Assembly: GCA_916610825.1 (NCBI GenBank)
Contig: OU744450.1
Location: 2,378,078 to 2,442,077 of the forward strand
Source of the DNA: Haliclystus octoradiatus
Lineage: Eukaryota; Cnidaria; Staurozoa; Stauromedusae; Haliclystidae
Reading direction: 5' to 3'
DNA length: 64,000 nucleotides
The notes under the pieces: generated by a model
What the model was told of the DNA's origin: nothing
The model's input: the letters and a program-made list of their open reading frames with translations, nothing else
The model's database searches: none
Shown here: piece after piece, positions 1 through 15,300 of the stretch
Layout of the letters: each line of letters opens with the position of its first letter
Position numbering within the stretch: position 1 is the stretch's first letter
Made by a program: the position numbers and the translations under genes

Positions 1-113
1 GAAACTTGGAGTTAAAACCAAATAATGTGTCTTTCTTGACCTTCTCATTGTTATTATTACTTTGCATGACATTTAATTTGCAAGTCTCTTGAATCAATTA
101 TCAGATGAGGTTA

Positions 114-307
114 CCCATGCGAAAACAGTTCAGAAGTTCATGAACAGTTCATGAACAGTTCATGAACGTTAAATGCCCCAAATTTTTATGAACTTTTCAT
201 GTACTGCCTGTGAGGGTTCATGAACTGTTCATGAACAGTTCAGGAAAATTGAAGCCATTTAACGTTCATGAACTGTTCACGAACTCCTGAACTGTTTTTC
301 GCAGGGG
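114..307. mobile_element. GTTCATGAAC foldback element, nearly complete copy
   Basis: The element starts near CCCATGCGAAAACAGTTC and ends with the inverse GAACTGTTTTTCGCAGGGG. In between are many copies of the palindrome GTTCATGAAC and its half TTCATGAACAG. It is about 194 bp, almost entirely self-complementary, with no ORF. It lies in the BRAP intron before exon 351-429. It is best compared with the copy at 6438-6642, which has both CCCCTGCG ends. Probably a non-autonomous foldback DNA element; no target duplication is evident. Confidence 0.8.
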
Positions 308-350
308 TACAGCTTTGAATTGATGATTTCTTATTATTATATATTACCAG

Positions 351-3300
351 GGATGCTATTTATCACATAAAAATCATACGAGATGCAACACCTAATCAGT
401 ACATGGTTATATTGACGTTTTCAAATCAGGTACAGTGAGATTATCCACACCAGCCCATCTATATGTATATGCGACCTACAATTTTATAAAATATGAGCGG
501 CCACCCTTGCACAAAACAGTTCATGAGTTCAGCAACGGTCCACAAACATTTCCTAAACTTACTATACTTACGTTACCACCTTACGTTCATCAAAAATAAT
601 ATAGCTTAGAGCAAATGATATAGGCGCTATAAAAATTTATTATTATTATTATTATTAAAAATACTTTGTTTTATTTTATTTTATTTTAACAATAACTTCA
701 CTCTAAGATCAATTTATGTTGGCCCTCGGATTCTTGTAAAAAGTACCTGACGGTAACTGATGGTAACAGTTCTAGTTAGTATTCAGTATGAAAACAAGTT
801 TAAATAAATAAAAATGAAGTGAATGATGATCAGCATTTCACAAACTGTCATAAAGATTAAGTTGCCCAATTCTTATGAACTGTTCGTTGCAATCCATGAA
901 ATGTGTATGAAATGTCTATTAAAATTGACCCATTTCTCATTCATGGACAGTTCATGAACTCATCAACTGTTTTTTGCGAAAGTATAATACATACAGCTTA
1001 ATTTATGCACTGAGTTAATTTAAAAAAAAAAAACAGGTCTAAGATTTCTATCGAGTGACTACTTTAAACAAATAGGAGCTGTACAGAGATGTAATGGATG
1101 CTGGTCAGTCAAATCTTATACAAGCTTATATCACCATGAAGTTTTGTAACGCTATTATAACTTTTTGTTTGTTTATTTTGAATGTTCTTTTAATATTTTT
1201 TCCAGTACTGGTTTATACCAAAACCAAACGCCTATAAGTCGCACTTTAAAGCCCAAATTTCGCAAAAGGCAAAATACCAAACATCAACATTTTTTCAAAT
1301 TTTTAGCCATTTTTAAGTAGCCTCTTTTCTTGTTTTTACAACGCATGTGCATGTGTATCATTCATTTTTCGTTCAGATGGAGGCTGATTCATTTTACAAA
1401 CAATTCAGTGGACGGCAGTACAACTCATTGGAATCAGAGGTACGACGAAGATCACTTCTTAAAAAACTAATTTTTATCAAAATACCTTTTTATTCCTCAG
1501 TTTTTTCAGTTTTGAAATGGTTTGATATCTCCACTACATTAAACTTGATCATGACAGTCTTTGATCATGACTAACTTTTTTTGAAAAACCGCCTTAGTCT
1601 ATCCTTTGAAGCCATAAAATGGGGTCCAATACTTATTTTTGGCTCAGCAACATTTGGTCCAAAACACCCCTCCAAAGGTATATTTCACCAAGATCGAATT
1701 TTCTGATCGAAAAAAATGAAGACATTGTACTCAAAAAATCAGAATCTACTATGTATGTGAATTTATTTATTTTGTATAGTCCCATTTTAAGCTAATGACT
1801 CAATGCAAGTTAATCTTGAATTGAATACAAAGTCACACAATTATGGGTAAATGCAGTTAACTAGCCTGTGTACTTGCCCCAATTATATTTAAAGCCATAG
1901 GATTAGTGATTAGTGAGCTAACGTTGGATTTTCCTACCCAGCATAAATAATATGTGAATACAATTTGTAAATTATTCCCCCGCAGATTTGCACATAATGT
2001 CACAATGCACCAATTGTCATAAAATCACAGCTCTTTGTCAAACACGTCATAGCTAGCAGCCGTCACGATAAACTGAATAATTATTCTAATTAAAAGCAAT
2101 ACATGAATTATATCCCCAACGAAATGAAACTTGTTGTCCAGAGACCCTCCTGCCCTTGCGGAAAACAGTTCAGGAATTCATGAACAGTTGATGGACGTTA
2201 AATGGCCCCAAATGTTCATGAACTGTCTGGGAGTGTTCATGAATCAATCAATGAATCAGACCTGTGAAAAAAGTTTATGCGAACTTATCAGGTTCTGAAT
2301 AAAGGATGACGATGATCATAATTATGAATCAATCAATCAATCAATCAATCAATAATGCTAACACCTATCACTGTCCCGAAATATTTATATAATCTTTCAA
2401 ATGTTTGTTCAATGATAATTTGTTCATATTTGAAATTCATTTCTAGATCTGCCATCTTGTTTATGTTGCAAGAGTTGAATCAATGCTAGCTTCAGAGGTA
2501 TGATTAGATCATTTGATCTGATGTATGTAATGTGGGCTATGTATATAACGATACTCAGGCCAACATTTCCGTATATACTAGAATATAGATGTAATGACTG
2601 AGTTTTAATTGCCCCTCAAGTTTATTTTTATCAAGGGCTTTGCTTCTTAATTAGAAAGCTTCTCATTACCATTACAATTTGTTCTTGCTTCAATAATCAT
2701 CAAACCATTTATACTGTCCACTCATTGTTTATTTGTGAGGGTAGCTGATAGTGTGTTTAACCTCGCCCCGCAGGGTCTTTGGTTCAATTCCTGACAGAAG
2801 TACTAAATTGCTTGGCATCAGGAAAGGCATCCTGCCATTAAACTCTCACAAGGTCAAAGGTCGAACAAAATTTCTAAACTAATTAACGATCCTGGCCTCA
2901 AGGCTCCGACAAATCCGAGAAACCTCAGAAATGGTGTGCGAATTTCTAGGGACAAGACAGTATGTTGGATATAAAGCAAAAATTATTAGAAGTTTAAGAA
3001 AAATGTGAAATTTCAATTTCACGTTTTTATGTCAAAAATTTACTCAAACAATGCAATGATCTAAATAATTGGGGTATGCGGAAGAAAAAACTTCTGCAAG
3101 AACACGACTCCTGTAAAAAAAGCTACAATACTAGCTCGCTCAATTTGTGGTAAATAGATTACTGTAATCCAAAAAACTCTTTATTTGTGTTTTTCAATAT
3201 GCTGTGCAGTTCTTTGCTTGATTGTTGTGTATTTCATTTTAAGGGTGCTTCATTTCCTGTTGCTGGATTGATTGAAGTTCCAAAATGTCCCGTATGCTTG

Positions 3301-6300
3301 GAAAAGATGGTATGTTTTAAACATAGACAATGTCATAGAACATTGACAATTAGACAGAGACAGGTGTATTTAAAACTCATAAACAATAAACTTGCTTACG
3401 TAATCACTGACTAGATATAGGATATTCTAATACTGTATTAAAGGGTTATTGCACGGCAGCCGTTTACACACGGGATGTTGGGAGACACGAGAAAGCATCA
3501 GAAAAACAAGAGCCCGTAGGGCGAGTGTTTTTCAGCTTTCAAGTGTGTAACAACATCCCAAGTGTTGGTATCAGAGAATCCAAACACAAGGCTGCCGTGC
3601 AGTAACCCTTTTGTGAAACAATACCTATTTCTACTATTTTTAAACGAATTTAACATAAATATTTGACTGATTAGATCAATTTTCTCCTATAGATCTTCAC
3701 GTCTTCGTCATATTTTGCCTTTCTTCGAATCACAGATCCGGAGTTATAATTACGAACCACTTTCGATTCTTTCGAACGCCATGATTTTGATCTGTCTTGT
3801 TTCTCATTTCTGCTGTTTTGCAAACTTTTGCCTGTTTTGTAGGGCCTTTTTGTCTATGAATAGCCATACGACCAAACAAAAGTGACGCGAAAGGGAGAAT
3901 GCTTTTAATTATGATATTCTGAAATATTTATATATCATTGACGATGCTAACGTTATTCAAATTTTATTTACAATTATTTAGAAATTTTGGGTGTTTTGTT
4001 TTTATCTATCATGATGTCCAAGTTGTTTTGGCGTGCGTGATCCAAACACGGAAGTTAGCCAATCAAATTACTAGAACAGCGTTCGAAAATCTCTCGAGTT
4101 TTACAATATAGGGTTATCACACACTTGTCATTTTTGGATCTAGTGATAGTGATTTTTAGCTTTCCAACTTCCAAGTATCTTCAAACTTTTTTGAGTGTAG
4201 TAAATATGAATACAAGCATTTGCAAGCGTGTGATAATCCGTTTCTAATATAAAATAAACCAAATTAAAAAAGTAAATGAATGTGCTAATTTTAATTTTAA
4301 TTTTAGGTTTGCCTTAAGACTGCGTAGCCTATAATTGCGTTCCATTCTGTTTTCTTTATTTTGCATGTTTCACAATCAATAATTTCAATCAAGAACTCTT
4401 GAAATAGCTTTGCAGCAGACAGATTTTCATTTTTTTTGTTCTCCTTGATTTATTGCAGGACGACTCTGTTGAAGCAGTCTTGACAATTCTTTGTGATCAT
4501 TCGTTTCATGCTGCTTGTTTAGGAAGATGGGAAGATTCAACGTAAGTTAATAACATATTAAATGTTTGTTGGAGAAGAATGTTCAGTGCTTACTCTGATA
4601 TATAAGAACTACACCCACTGCGTTATCTACATGTTCCCGACTAGAGAGGTATTTCTAATTCTGCTTGACAAAATGGGTCTGGTGCATGCAGAACTGGGAG
4701 ATTCATGTCTCGTAATTGCCCTTTTTTCAAATTCTTCATTGGGGCACCACCCCACCTTTATAATTCAAACTCAGATGTGTCTGATTTGTCCAGCCTGATC
4801 AATTCCATAATGTCCTAATGAATTTTAAAAATATTCCAACGAAAGTAACTTTGAAAATCTGAAAAGTATTTGGACATTTCTGAATTTAGCTTAAATTTTT
4901 CTGTGACGAATGTGTAGAAGAAATCATTGGTACTATTTTTGAGGTATTGAAATATTGAGAAAATAAATAAGAAATATCATTTCTCTTTGAAAATCCCTTG
5001 ATACTGAAACACAATCATTAATGAATTATGTCATCATCAAATCTAAACATGCTTCAATTAATTTTGAAAATATTTAATAGCAAATGCCACATTACATTTC
5101 ATTACAATATTTATTGGCAACAGATTTTTATACCTCACAGAATTAATCAATGTTGTAAACGTCATCATCAGTTGTTGTTGTTTTTAATAATTGTGTTTAC
5201 ATTGCAATATTTATTTGATTATAACATTTCATTTCCCTTTTTACAATTTTATTTATATATTTTTTCTGCATTAAATCCCACAAAAACTAATGAGCTTTTG
5301 ATTTCTAACCTTCTAACAACAAAATGCAAAATGTTAATTATTCTACCTGAGTTTAAATTATTTTTATTGTTCACATTCACTTCACAGGGGTCTAAAATTA
5401 AAGCATTTTATTCATGCCTGCAATTAGATTTCTTCCCTTTCTTGAAGACAATTTACTTTTTGATTGAAACAATACTTTTATTATCTACAAGTTTCTACAT
5501 CTGAAACACCCGTATCTACAATAACCATATGAAGAAATTTGAGCAATCTTGACAGTCTTTTCACAATTTCTTCATGATAAAACTCAGCTAAAATCAACCA
5601 TCTAACACTGTTTATGACCTGTGTATATGGTGTGCTTGAATGTTAGTAAAGTTCATTAATTATTCATGAACATTTCAGAAGAATCATGAACAGTTGACAA
5701 TGTTCATGAATAGTTCATTAAGTTAATGAACAGTTCCTGAACACTTCAAGAAGTTCATGAACAATTCATCAACTTATCAACATTTTTTGTAGGTGTTTAA
5801 TTGACCCCTTTAAAGACTAAATTAAATCATGATTTTATACATATATTTTTTTCAGCTGTCCAGTTTGTCGTTATACTCAAACACCATCTCCAACAACCGA
5901 TCAGCAATGTTTTGAATGTGATTCAAAGGAGGTAACTCTTGAGTATTTTTATTTTGCTAACACTAATTTGTGACCTTCATGAACTGTTCATGAACATCTG
6001 ACTACCAATTCTAAATGTAACCTGTTGCGTTAACTGTTTACTAGGACAGCTACCAGCTATTTTATAATGCTAAGCAGTAAATCTGTTTTTGTTTGTCTTG
6101 AATATATTCAAAAGAATTGATCTAATTCAAAGTATATTGCCTGCTTAAGTTGACTGTTTTTTATTCATTTGAAATTTTTAAAAGAACACATTGTTTTAAT
6201 TTTCTATGAAGAAATCGATACGTCCCAAAAAAAATATATATAAATAAACAGTTTACGTGAGCTTTGGCTGTGAAAATGACACCTTTTTGTGATTTGGAAT

Positions 6301-9300
6301 TATGCAAAGGCTATGTTCACAGGGTCAAACAAAAATGTTAAGCTTTCTGAACTCGTACAAAATCTCAACTTTTTCTTCTGAATTTTGTTGTTGAAGTTTG
6401 ACCTAAAAATACCAATTTTCTTCTGAACTTGTGCTTGCCCCTGCGAAAACAGTTCAGGAATTTGTGGACTTTGAATGGCCCCAAATTTTCATGAATTGTT
6501 CATGAACTACCTGTGAGGGTTCATGAACTGTTCATGACCTTCCTGTGAGGGTTCATTAACTGTTCATGAACAGTTCAGGAAAACTGGAGCCATATAACGT
6601 TCATGAACTGTTCATGAACTCCTGGACTGCTTTTCGCAGGGGAGCTTCCTGGAATCTACAATACTAAATGCTAATGATGATGATTTACGATACATCCATT
6701 TTGTTGTCTAGAGTCTTTGGATTTGTTTAATTTGTGGCTACATTGGATGTGGGCGATATCAAGGAAGACATGCCTATGAGTGAGTTAATATCAGAATAAT
6801 ATAATCCCTGAGAAAACAATTTATATATTTTCATGTGAACTAATAATCAATGTTTGTGAAAAAACAACTTTTTTACTGGCAGTTCACAATTTTTTACAGG
6901 GAAAAACAGCTTAATGTTATTTCAATACAGTGTAATCCGCTTAAGTGCAAGTCAAAATTGCCAACGTTTTACATTGCATTTATCCGAATTTGCAGTTGTC
7001 GGAAATTGTTTACCAAGGATTTGACCAGGAAATTATTTAAAGGGTTTCAAAGCCAGGTTGCAGATACGAGGGAATTTCACTTATCCGAATTGCACATAAG
7101 CGGGTTACATTGTACTAGTAATAAGGTTCTCCTGTTGCTCGGTTACTTTGAGGAGAGTTAAAATTACGTTAGATGTTTTTTCAGTCTTCTGCATGATCAA
7201 TGATGCATACCGGTAGCTGTTGCTTTGGAAATCGAATTGGGGAAACCCTTCTTTTGCTAGTTTGTGGTCGGCAGCTGCAACAGCCAACAGAAAGCCATGG
7301 AAAAGATATACTTTATTTTGCTACAAAATGATAAACCGCAAATAGAAACGAAACGTATGCGATAACCTAGTTTAAATATCAGCGGTTCTGATTATACCAT
7401 GTACAAAATATTTGATTGAATAATGATGAACTGATGGATGAATAAACGGTTTTGGAAACTCTATTTTATATGTTAATATGAATAAAAGCAAACTCTGCAG
7501 AAAATAGTTCATAAACTTTTTAACTGGCTGTTCACAAACAGTTTATTGTGCCTTCATGAAATCTTTTATTTGCGAAATATATTGACGGAATTAGAACGTT
7601 AATTAAAGCCTTTAATTGAAAGGCTTTGTTGTTGCTTGTTTTGTTGGTTAAAAAAGCCTTGTACTCGTGAGACTCTGGAGTAAAGCTCGTAAAATTACAA
7701 CTTGCAATATTTGAAGTTAACAGTCTTTATTTTTCATTCACCAGAGGCATCATTATTTGATTTGTAAAAGCTAGCTGCATGACTGACTTTGAACCAGGTT
7801 TTTACATTAAAATCACAAAAGGGAAGACATTCCTTTTTGGATTTGAATGTGAATACCTGGTTATATCAAAATATTATTATCAAAATATTATTTTGATTTA
7901 TATATCATATTGAGCTAACTGATTTATATTCTAGGCATTTTAAATTTACTGCACATACATTTTCAATGGAACTTGAATCACAGCGTGTATGGGATTATGC
8001 AGGAGGTATTTGAATACCTTTAGAATTTATACTACTAAATCGACTATAATTTTGTACTATTCTTCCATCGGTTTACCAATAGCTGAAAATGTTTTGAGTC
8101 CATAAACTTTTCATGAATCTGAACTGTTCGTGAACACTTTGGGTTATAAACAGTTCATAAACTAGTCCATCAGCGTTAAATTAGCTCAGATGGCAGAGTA
8201 ACCGAACTGCAGATCATACAGTATTTGATCGATTGTGGTTCAAATTCGCCCAAAGTTAACTCAGCGTTGACTTTATGGAAAACATCAAATGAGTACCATC
8301 CAAGGAGGGCGGATGGAATGGTCCACAAGGAATTTCATTGCCATAAGTAGATGCAGCTCATCGTTGCGCATTGACAATCGAGGCCTATTTGCTATGAAAT
8401 CTATTGAAATTGATCTGTAGTGTCGCAGTTGATATTAATAAAGAGCATTTAACATCATTACTCTCAGCAAAAAGAGCCACCCCTTTAGAAATAGAGGAGT
8501 GGATCAGGAACCTTCTGTAGAGCGATACCGTTTCAATTACTCTATGAATGTTAAATGGCCTATTTTTCATTGAATCTTTGATGAAACTATAAACAGACAA
8601 TTTAACTCTCATGAACTGTATCACAATGGTAGAACCATAGGTAAATTTATCATTTTTTTTCTTGCCAAATTCTATTTTTATTTGTTTTCCAAACCATATT
8701 TTAAAGCTTTAAGCCAATAGATTTACAGAATGTATTTTGCTATTATCATTTTTTTCCCTTTATTTTCATTCTAGATAATTATGTTCATCGATTGATACAA
8801 TCAAAAACAGATGGTAAAATGGTACAGCTGGATGGAAGGAACGAAGTATGACGTTCACCAACCTCAGATTTATCTGAAATAGCTTTATGTTTTCTTTAAA
8901 TCAATGTAGTTTGGTCAATAGGAATACCAAACAACTCAACTGGTTGAACGGTAGTCCATCCGCACATTATATGGACATATGTGTGTAAAAACGAAACATG
9001 CAATTTCTTTTTTAATGAGAAATAATGAATTACTAAATTTGAGTAATACAGTGAAATGTGCCTACAACGGTCAGCTATGATATTACATAATATTAATCAC
9101 TAAAGAGAGGTGACCATTCAATAGAAATTGAAATTTATAACATTATGAAGTGGCTACCCTGCAGTGTGACTATTATAAGTAAGTAATGTAGATGGTGTCG
9201 CCTCCCGAAGGCACCCGTACCAGTCCTCTGTTTTTAGATGAGTGGATTTTTTCGCTGAGAGCAATGATTTTAAACGCTCTTTGTTGATCTCAGTCGCGAC

Positions 9301-12300
9301 ATTGCAGATCAATTTCAACAGATATCATGGCACGTAAGTCTTGATTGTCAATGCGCAACGATGCACCGCAGCTACTCACAATGCAATTCCCTCTGGACCA
9401 TTCCATCTGCCATCCTCAGATGGTACTCATTTGATGTTTCAGATAAAGTCAAGGCTGAGTTGACCTTGAGGGGATTTGAACCACAGTCGATCAAATATGA
9501 ACCGATCTGAAGTTTGGTTGCTCTGCCATCTGAGCGAATCCTCCATTATATCCATTATATCCAGGTTTTACTTTAATATCAATTTGATATTCATGTATAT
9601 ATTATAATTGACTAAAACAGTTAATGATTCATGGCTTTGCCCACATCAACATAATGATATTTGCGAAACTTAGTCATCATCGGCTAATATTTACCTTGCT
9701 TCTAATCAAAACCTGTAAAATATGTCATGAATTAACGTAATTAATTATTACTGGTAATTAATTATATTTTAAATAAAGCAATTTTTTTCCACAGTGTGTC
9801 GATGATGAGAAAATAGAATCATTAACATTAGAGGTAGGCATATTACTCATAAAAATATGTGTTTGATCTCTATGTTTCTAATTATTTGCCATTCTCCAAG
9901 TGTCGTATCTAACGACGCAATTTTGTGTTCATTCTGGTATCCCAAGGCAGAAACAATCAAGAGAAAGTAAAGTCATCCGAGTAATACAATTGAAATTTTG
10001 GATTTCTTTGATTATAAGAAATATGTTTGGAAATATAAAAGTTGATATTAGATATTAGATATTGTAACTCATGCCGATATATCATCAGCTTTCTTGGGCA
10101 CATAAAATTAAATTCAAACTAGCTCCTTCTTCGCCGTTTTTTTAAAATTATTTTTCTGCATACTGATCGAGCTCCATCTACAACACAAAACAACATCTAC
10201 GCTGAAAAAAGTCACTGTTACTTCTTCAAGTCAGCTGGTACTCGCTCGTGGAACAACCTACAATCCTCATTAAGGACCACCGTAAATACATGCATGAAAT
10301 CAAAAATTATACATTTTAAAATGTATTTTTGTTAAAGGATCAAAAATGACCGGCAGGCGCTACACACTTAGGATCACGTGCATGTTTTATTGTTTATACC
10401 ACAATGTTTATTGTTGACTTGAATTTATAACAAATTAGGCCTGCGTATAACAATAGTTTCAAAGCGAGCTAAGCATAAATTCAACTTGAGCTCTCAGCGG
10501 TCGTCGGTCGATTTTGTTCCTTTAACAAACTTGTAAATATTTCTTTCTCTATGTTTTATTATTTCTTTCTCTATGTTTTATTATTTGTTGAATGTATGTA
10601 ATTATAGTCCATCCGCCCTATAAAAAAAGCCTGAATAAGGCTTATCAGCTTTTTACTGAATAATTAATGACGATGATGATGACACAGAAAGACTTTTGCG
10701 TTTCACACTCAGATAACATATGTGACTGGAATTACGTAATTCATCAATGTTGTGACTATAAAAGTTTGTTAGTTGGACTTCGGGCATAGTGCCTGTCGAG
10801 CTAGGACATCACTAGATCCCTCTTCAGAGAAAAAACACGTGGCTTACCATGTAACTTGTCAAACAATTATTGTATATCTGACAATTTCGTTTATCTCTTG
10901 TTATTTAGTATTCATATTTATTAACAAATCAATTGGAATCACAGCGGTTATATTTTGAAGAGAAAATGATGGCATTAGAGAAAGATTCAATTTCAAAGGT
11001 AAACATGTTACAGTGAAACCTGTATATAACAGCCAGCTACAAGAGGTAGATAAATTGACCATTATAGACAGGTGGCCTTTATATACAGGTTTAATTCAAT
11101 AGAAAATACTATTTTAGACATTGCAAGAGTGACCACTATAGACAGGTGGCCGCTGTATAGAGGTGACCGTTATAAGCCATAGTCACTGGACACGGACGTG
11201 TTTTAATTTCTCCAGATCATACTATTTAGTTTCAAGTTTACAGTGCAGCAGCCTATGAAATTAACTTACTTTATCATACAGTATACTATGCAATTTTACT
11301 CGCTGAGAATGTTAGCTGGTTTGTGCTGTATATGTTAGCTACTGGATTTTAAGAAGAATTATATTATGACAAAAACTCGTTCTAAAAAAGAAGACACTGA
11401 AATGACCACAATAAGAGACGAAATGATGGAAGCAATGAAGTCTGAAATCTTCAAAAACATTCTGAAAGAAATTGTCTCTGATGCTGTAACACATTTACAG
11501 TTTGAAGTAAATAAACTCAAAGAAACTGTCGCCAAACAAGAAGTTGACATCAAACAACTTGAATATAATATCATGAAACAAGACAGAGACATTGAACGCC
11601 TAAAAATTGAATCCAACAAACAAATCCGTTCTAGCAACATGAATACCTTGAAATTCTCTGGTATAAATCACAATGGAGATAACATTGAAGCCAAAAATAT
11701 GATCATCAAAATTGCAACAGAAAATCTTGGCATTCAAATTCAGCCATCTGAAATTTCAACATCGATATTGCGAAAGAGGCAACCAAACAATGGCAATAAT
11801 CATCATGGATCGAAGTCCACAAATTCCGATGGCCGAAACAAAGATGGCGGACAAAACGATTTGATTGCTGTTTCTTTCTCGAATATCTGGACAAGGAGGG
11901 CAGTCTATGCATCCAGAAGAAATCTAAAATCTACTGGTACATTTATCTCCGAGAATCTGACAAAGGATGGCGCTCAGTTATTCTATAAATGTCGTACCTT
12001 GAGGAGAGAAGGAAAGATTCTTGCGACATGGACTCATGATCTAAAAGTATATGTGAAGAATCTGGAAGGAAAGAACTCTGAAATTGCTGATGAAGATGAG
12101 CTATTTATTTTTAATTAATTATATTTTATCAATAGGTGTCCCTAATAAACTTTTAAGTACTAATTCCAATAATTTAATATTACCAAATTCAACCAACAAC
12201 TCAGGTTATGTTCCAGTAGAAGAAGACATCTCATTTCACTTAACTTATATTTTAACATTTCCAAACTTTCTTTCTAAAACTTTTCAATGACAAATATTGA

Positions 12301-15300
12301 TGACTTAGACCAACAAGCTGTCAGTGCAGAAACAATAACCAGGCTAGGATATATAGATCCTCAGAAGACTTTTCAAGATTCTATGTCTTTGGCATCGCAA
12401 AATGTCAGGAGCCTATTGAAACACCATGAGTCGGTATCAACTTTTCTATCAACCACCAATATAAAAATACTTGCTCTGCAAGAAATTTGGCAAAATTCCA
12501 CTATAAGTATCCCTAACTATGAACTTCTTGTAAATGAACGACCCACAAGGGGTGGTGGTGTTGCAATTGCAGTCCATCATTCTTTAGAGTTCACACATTG
12601 CCCTAAACTATCAGTAATGTCCCAAGATCTGGAATTAATTGCTATCGAAACTTCCAAATTCTTTTTTTTCTCAGTTTATATTCCGCCAAAAGCAGATCTC
12701 ATTAACGCATTGTTCCAACTATCCACTATTTTGTCAACTCTTAATAAAAGGAAGACTGTATTTTTAGCAGGTGATTACAATGTTGACTTGCTTTCAGTTT
12801 CTCCAAAATCTGAACAACTGATGAACCATCTTCTTGACCACCGATTGCTTCCTTTAATTTCAATTGCAACACGTATCACTGTCAAAAGTTGTACTTTACT
12901 TGACAACATTTTCACTAATTTCAAAGGTTCTTTAAGTGTTGGTGTTTTGACAACAGAAATTTCTGATCACTTGGCACCATTTGCAATTCTAGCTGGTAAT
13001 TTTGACAAAGAAAAGCAAAAGCGAAAAATTTCATATAGATCTATGTCTCCTCAAAACATAACTCATTTAAATAATCTTTTATCTACTCAAGATTGGTTTT
13101 TGCCTTCTGATCCTGCTGAAGCATTCATGGTTTTTGAAGAGAATTTTCAAGTTTGTTTTGATATTGCGTGCCCCTTAATCACCAGCAATTTCAATAAAAA
13201 GCACCATAAAATTGAACCCTGGATGACAAAGTGCCTTTTAATTTCAAGACACAAAAAAATGAAACTGCACCAAACTTTTATCAAAATTAAATCTCCAATT
13301 GACAAAATCAATTATGATCACTATTGCAGAGTTTATAATAAATTAATCAGAAAATCTAAGGTCACATACTGGGATAGCTTTTACAAAACTTCTAGGCAAA
13401 ATTTGAAAAAACTTTGGCAAGTAACAAATGAGTTGCTAGGCAGATCAAAGAAAAAAAACCGGTTTCCTTCCTTTTTCAATGTCAATAATAGAAAGCTTGA
13501 GGACCCAGTTGCAATTGCTAACAGTTTCAATTCTTTCTTTGCTAATGTTGGGGTTAATCTTGCACAAAACTTTCAAACATCTAAAGATTTCTCAAAATAC
13601 CTACCTTCCAACTCAGATCAAAGATTTGAATTTCAATCAGTTTCAACGTTTTCCATTGACAAAATAATTTCGAAATTGAAAAATAAATCAAGTGCAGGTA
13701 TTGACCAAGTTTCTAACAAATGCTTAAAATTGGTCAAAGAGCCTTTGCTCTATCCTCTCACATATCTTGTTAACCTATCTCTAAAATCTGGCTTTATCCC
13801 TTTTTCTTTCAAATGCGCCAAAGTTATTCCCCTGTTTAAAACTGGTGATGTACATGTATTCTCAAATTATCGACCAATTTCTTTGCTTTCAACTTTCTCT
13901 AAAATTTTTGAGCGTGTTGTTCACAATCAACTATATACGTATTTTGAAAACAAATATTTTACAACTTTACAATTTGGCTTTCGCGAGCATCATAGTACTT
14001 CACATTGCATCATTAATTTTTTACAGAATAAGTTTGTAAATTCTGACAAGAAATTCCATATTGGGATATTCTTAGATTTGAGCAAAGCCTTTGATACTGT
14101 TTGCCACAAAATTTTGCTATCTAAGCTTGCCCATTATGGTATCTTGGGCAAAGAACTTGATTGGTTTGCCAACTATCTATCGGATCGTAGTCAGATTTTG
14201 TCTTTCAATTTTAATTTATCTACACCCCAAAATTTAGATTGTGGTGTGCCCCAAGGCAGTATCCTGGGTCCACTTCTTTTTTTAATATTTATCAATGATC
14301 TACCAAAATGTAGTAATTTTAATGTTAATCTATTTGCCGACGATACCACACTGCAACTGTCATCTCCCAGTATTTCATTGCTTGAAGAAAATTGCAATAC
14401 TGAATTAATTAAGATTTCAAACTGGTTTTATGCAAACAAATTGACTATCAATTTCAACAAAACTAATTATATACTGTTTGGTCATCGCAAATCACCAAGT
14501 TTTAACATTAATATGAATGGTCACCCTCTACAACATTGTGGCTCTGACTTTCCTTTGAAATCAATTAAATTCCTTGGTGTTATGATTGACGATAAATTAA
14601 ATTGGTCTACCCATATCAATTTTATCAAAAGCAAAATTAGAAAAAACATTTATTCATTAATTAGATTAAAAAACTTTCTTTCTGTGCAACACAAATTACA
14701 AATTTACAACTGTATGATCAAGCCCCATTTTGAGTATTGTATTGAAATATGGGGTCATGGACATGGTAAATCCTCCCTTTCGTTAAACATCTTACACAAA
14801 AAATGCATTCGAATTATTATGGGGATGAGACCTCGTACCCATGCAGAACCTTTATGTAAACGCCTTGGTATTCTTCAGTTGAAGGATCTTTACACCTCTA
14901 AAGTCTTACTGTTTCTGCATAATGTCATCAAGGGTAAAGTTCCATCACATTTTAAAAAAGTTTTTGTCTTTCAGCCACGTCATCGTCGAAAACAAAACAT
15001 TTTTGTCGTACCTCATGCAAAAACATCTGCATTACAAAATTACCCCAGTTTTCAGTTTCTTTCCCTCTGGAATGGTTTCAAGTTCAATTTTGATTTCAAT
15101 ATAACGACTCATGGTTTTTCTAGGAAGTTAAAAACATTGTTTCTAGAAAGATACTATGATGTCTGCACTGTCAAGAACTGCAATATCTGTTGTGACTATT
15201 AAATCTTATTTCTTCATTGCTCATTCTTCTAATCCCCTTCATAATTCTTTCCTCCTCATTAACCATATAGTTGGTTTTCCAACTGAGTTTATTATCTACT

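Noticed and set aside
2740..2960. A possible second SINE type (GGTTCAATTCCTG followed by a GGCATCAGGAAAGGCATCC body)
   Set aside because: There is a B-box-like motif and a phrase familiar from some SINEs, but no A box at the right distance and no second copy in the window to confirm it.
5028..5504. A 158-codon ORF in a BRAP intron
   Set aside because: Composition is very AT-rich, with Phe/Leu/Ile/Tyr runs as expected from random AT sequence. There is no motif, and it lies between two well-placed BRAP exons.
114..6642. GTTCATGAAC arrays as nuclear-receptor or p53-type binding sites
   Set aside because: The core is palindromic, but it does not fit the p53 half-site pattern or a standard hormone-response spacing. 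Shared transposon-like termini explain the clusters better.
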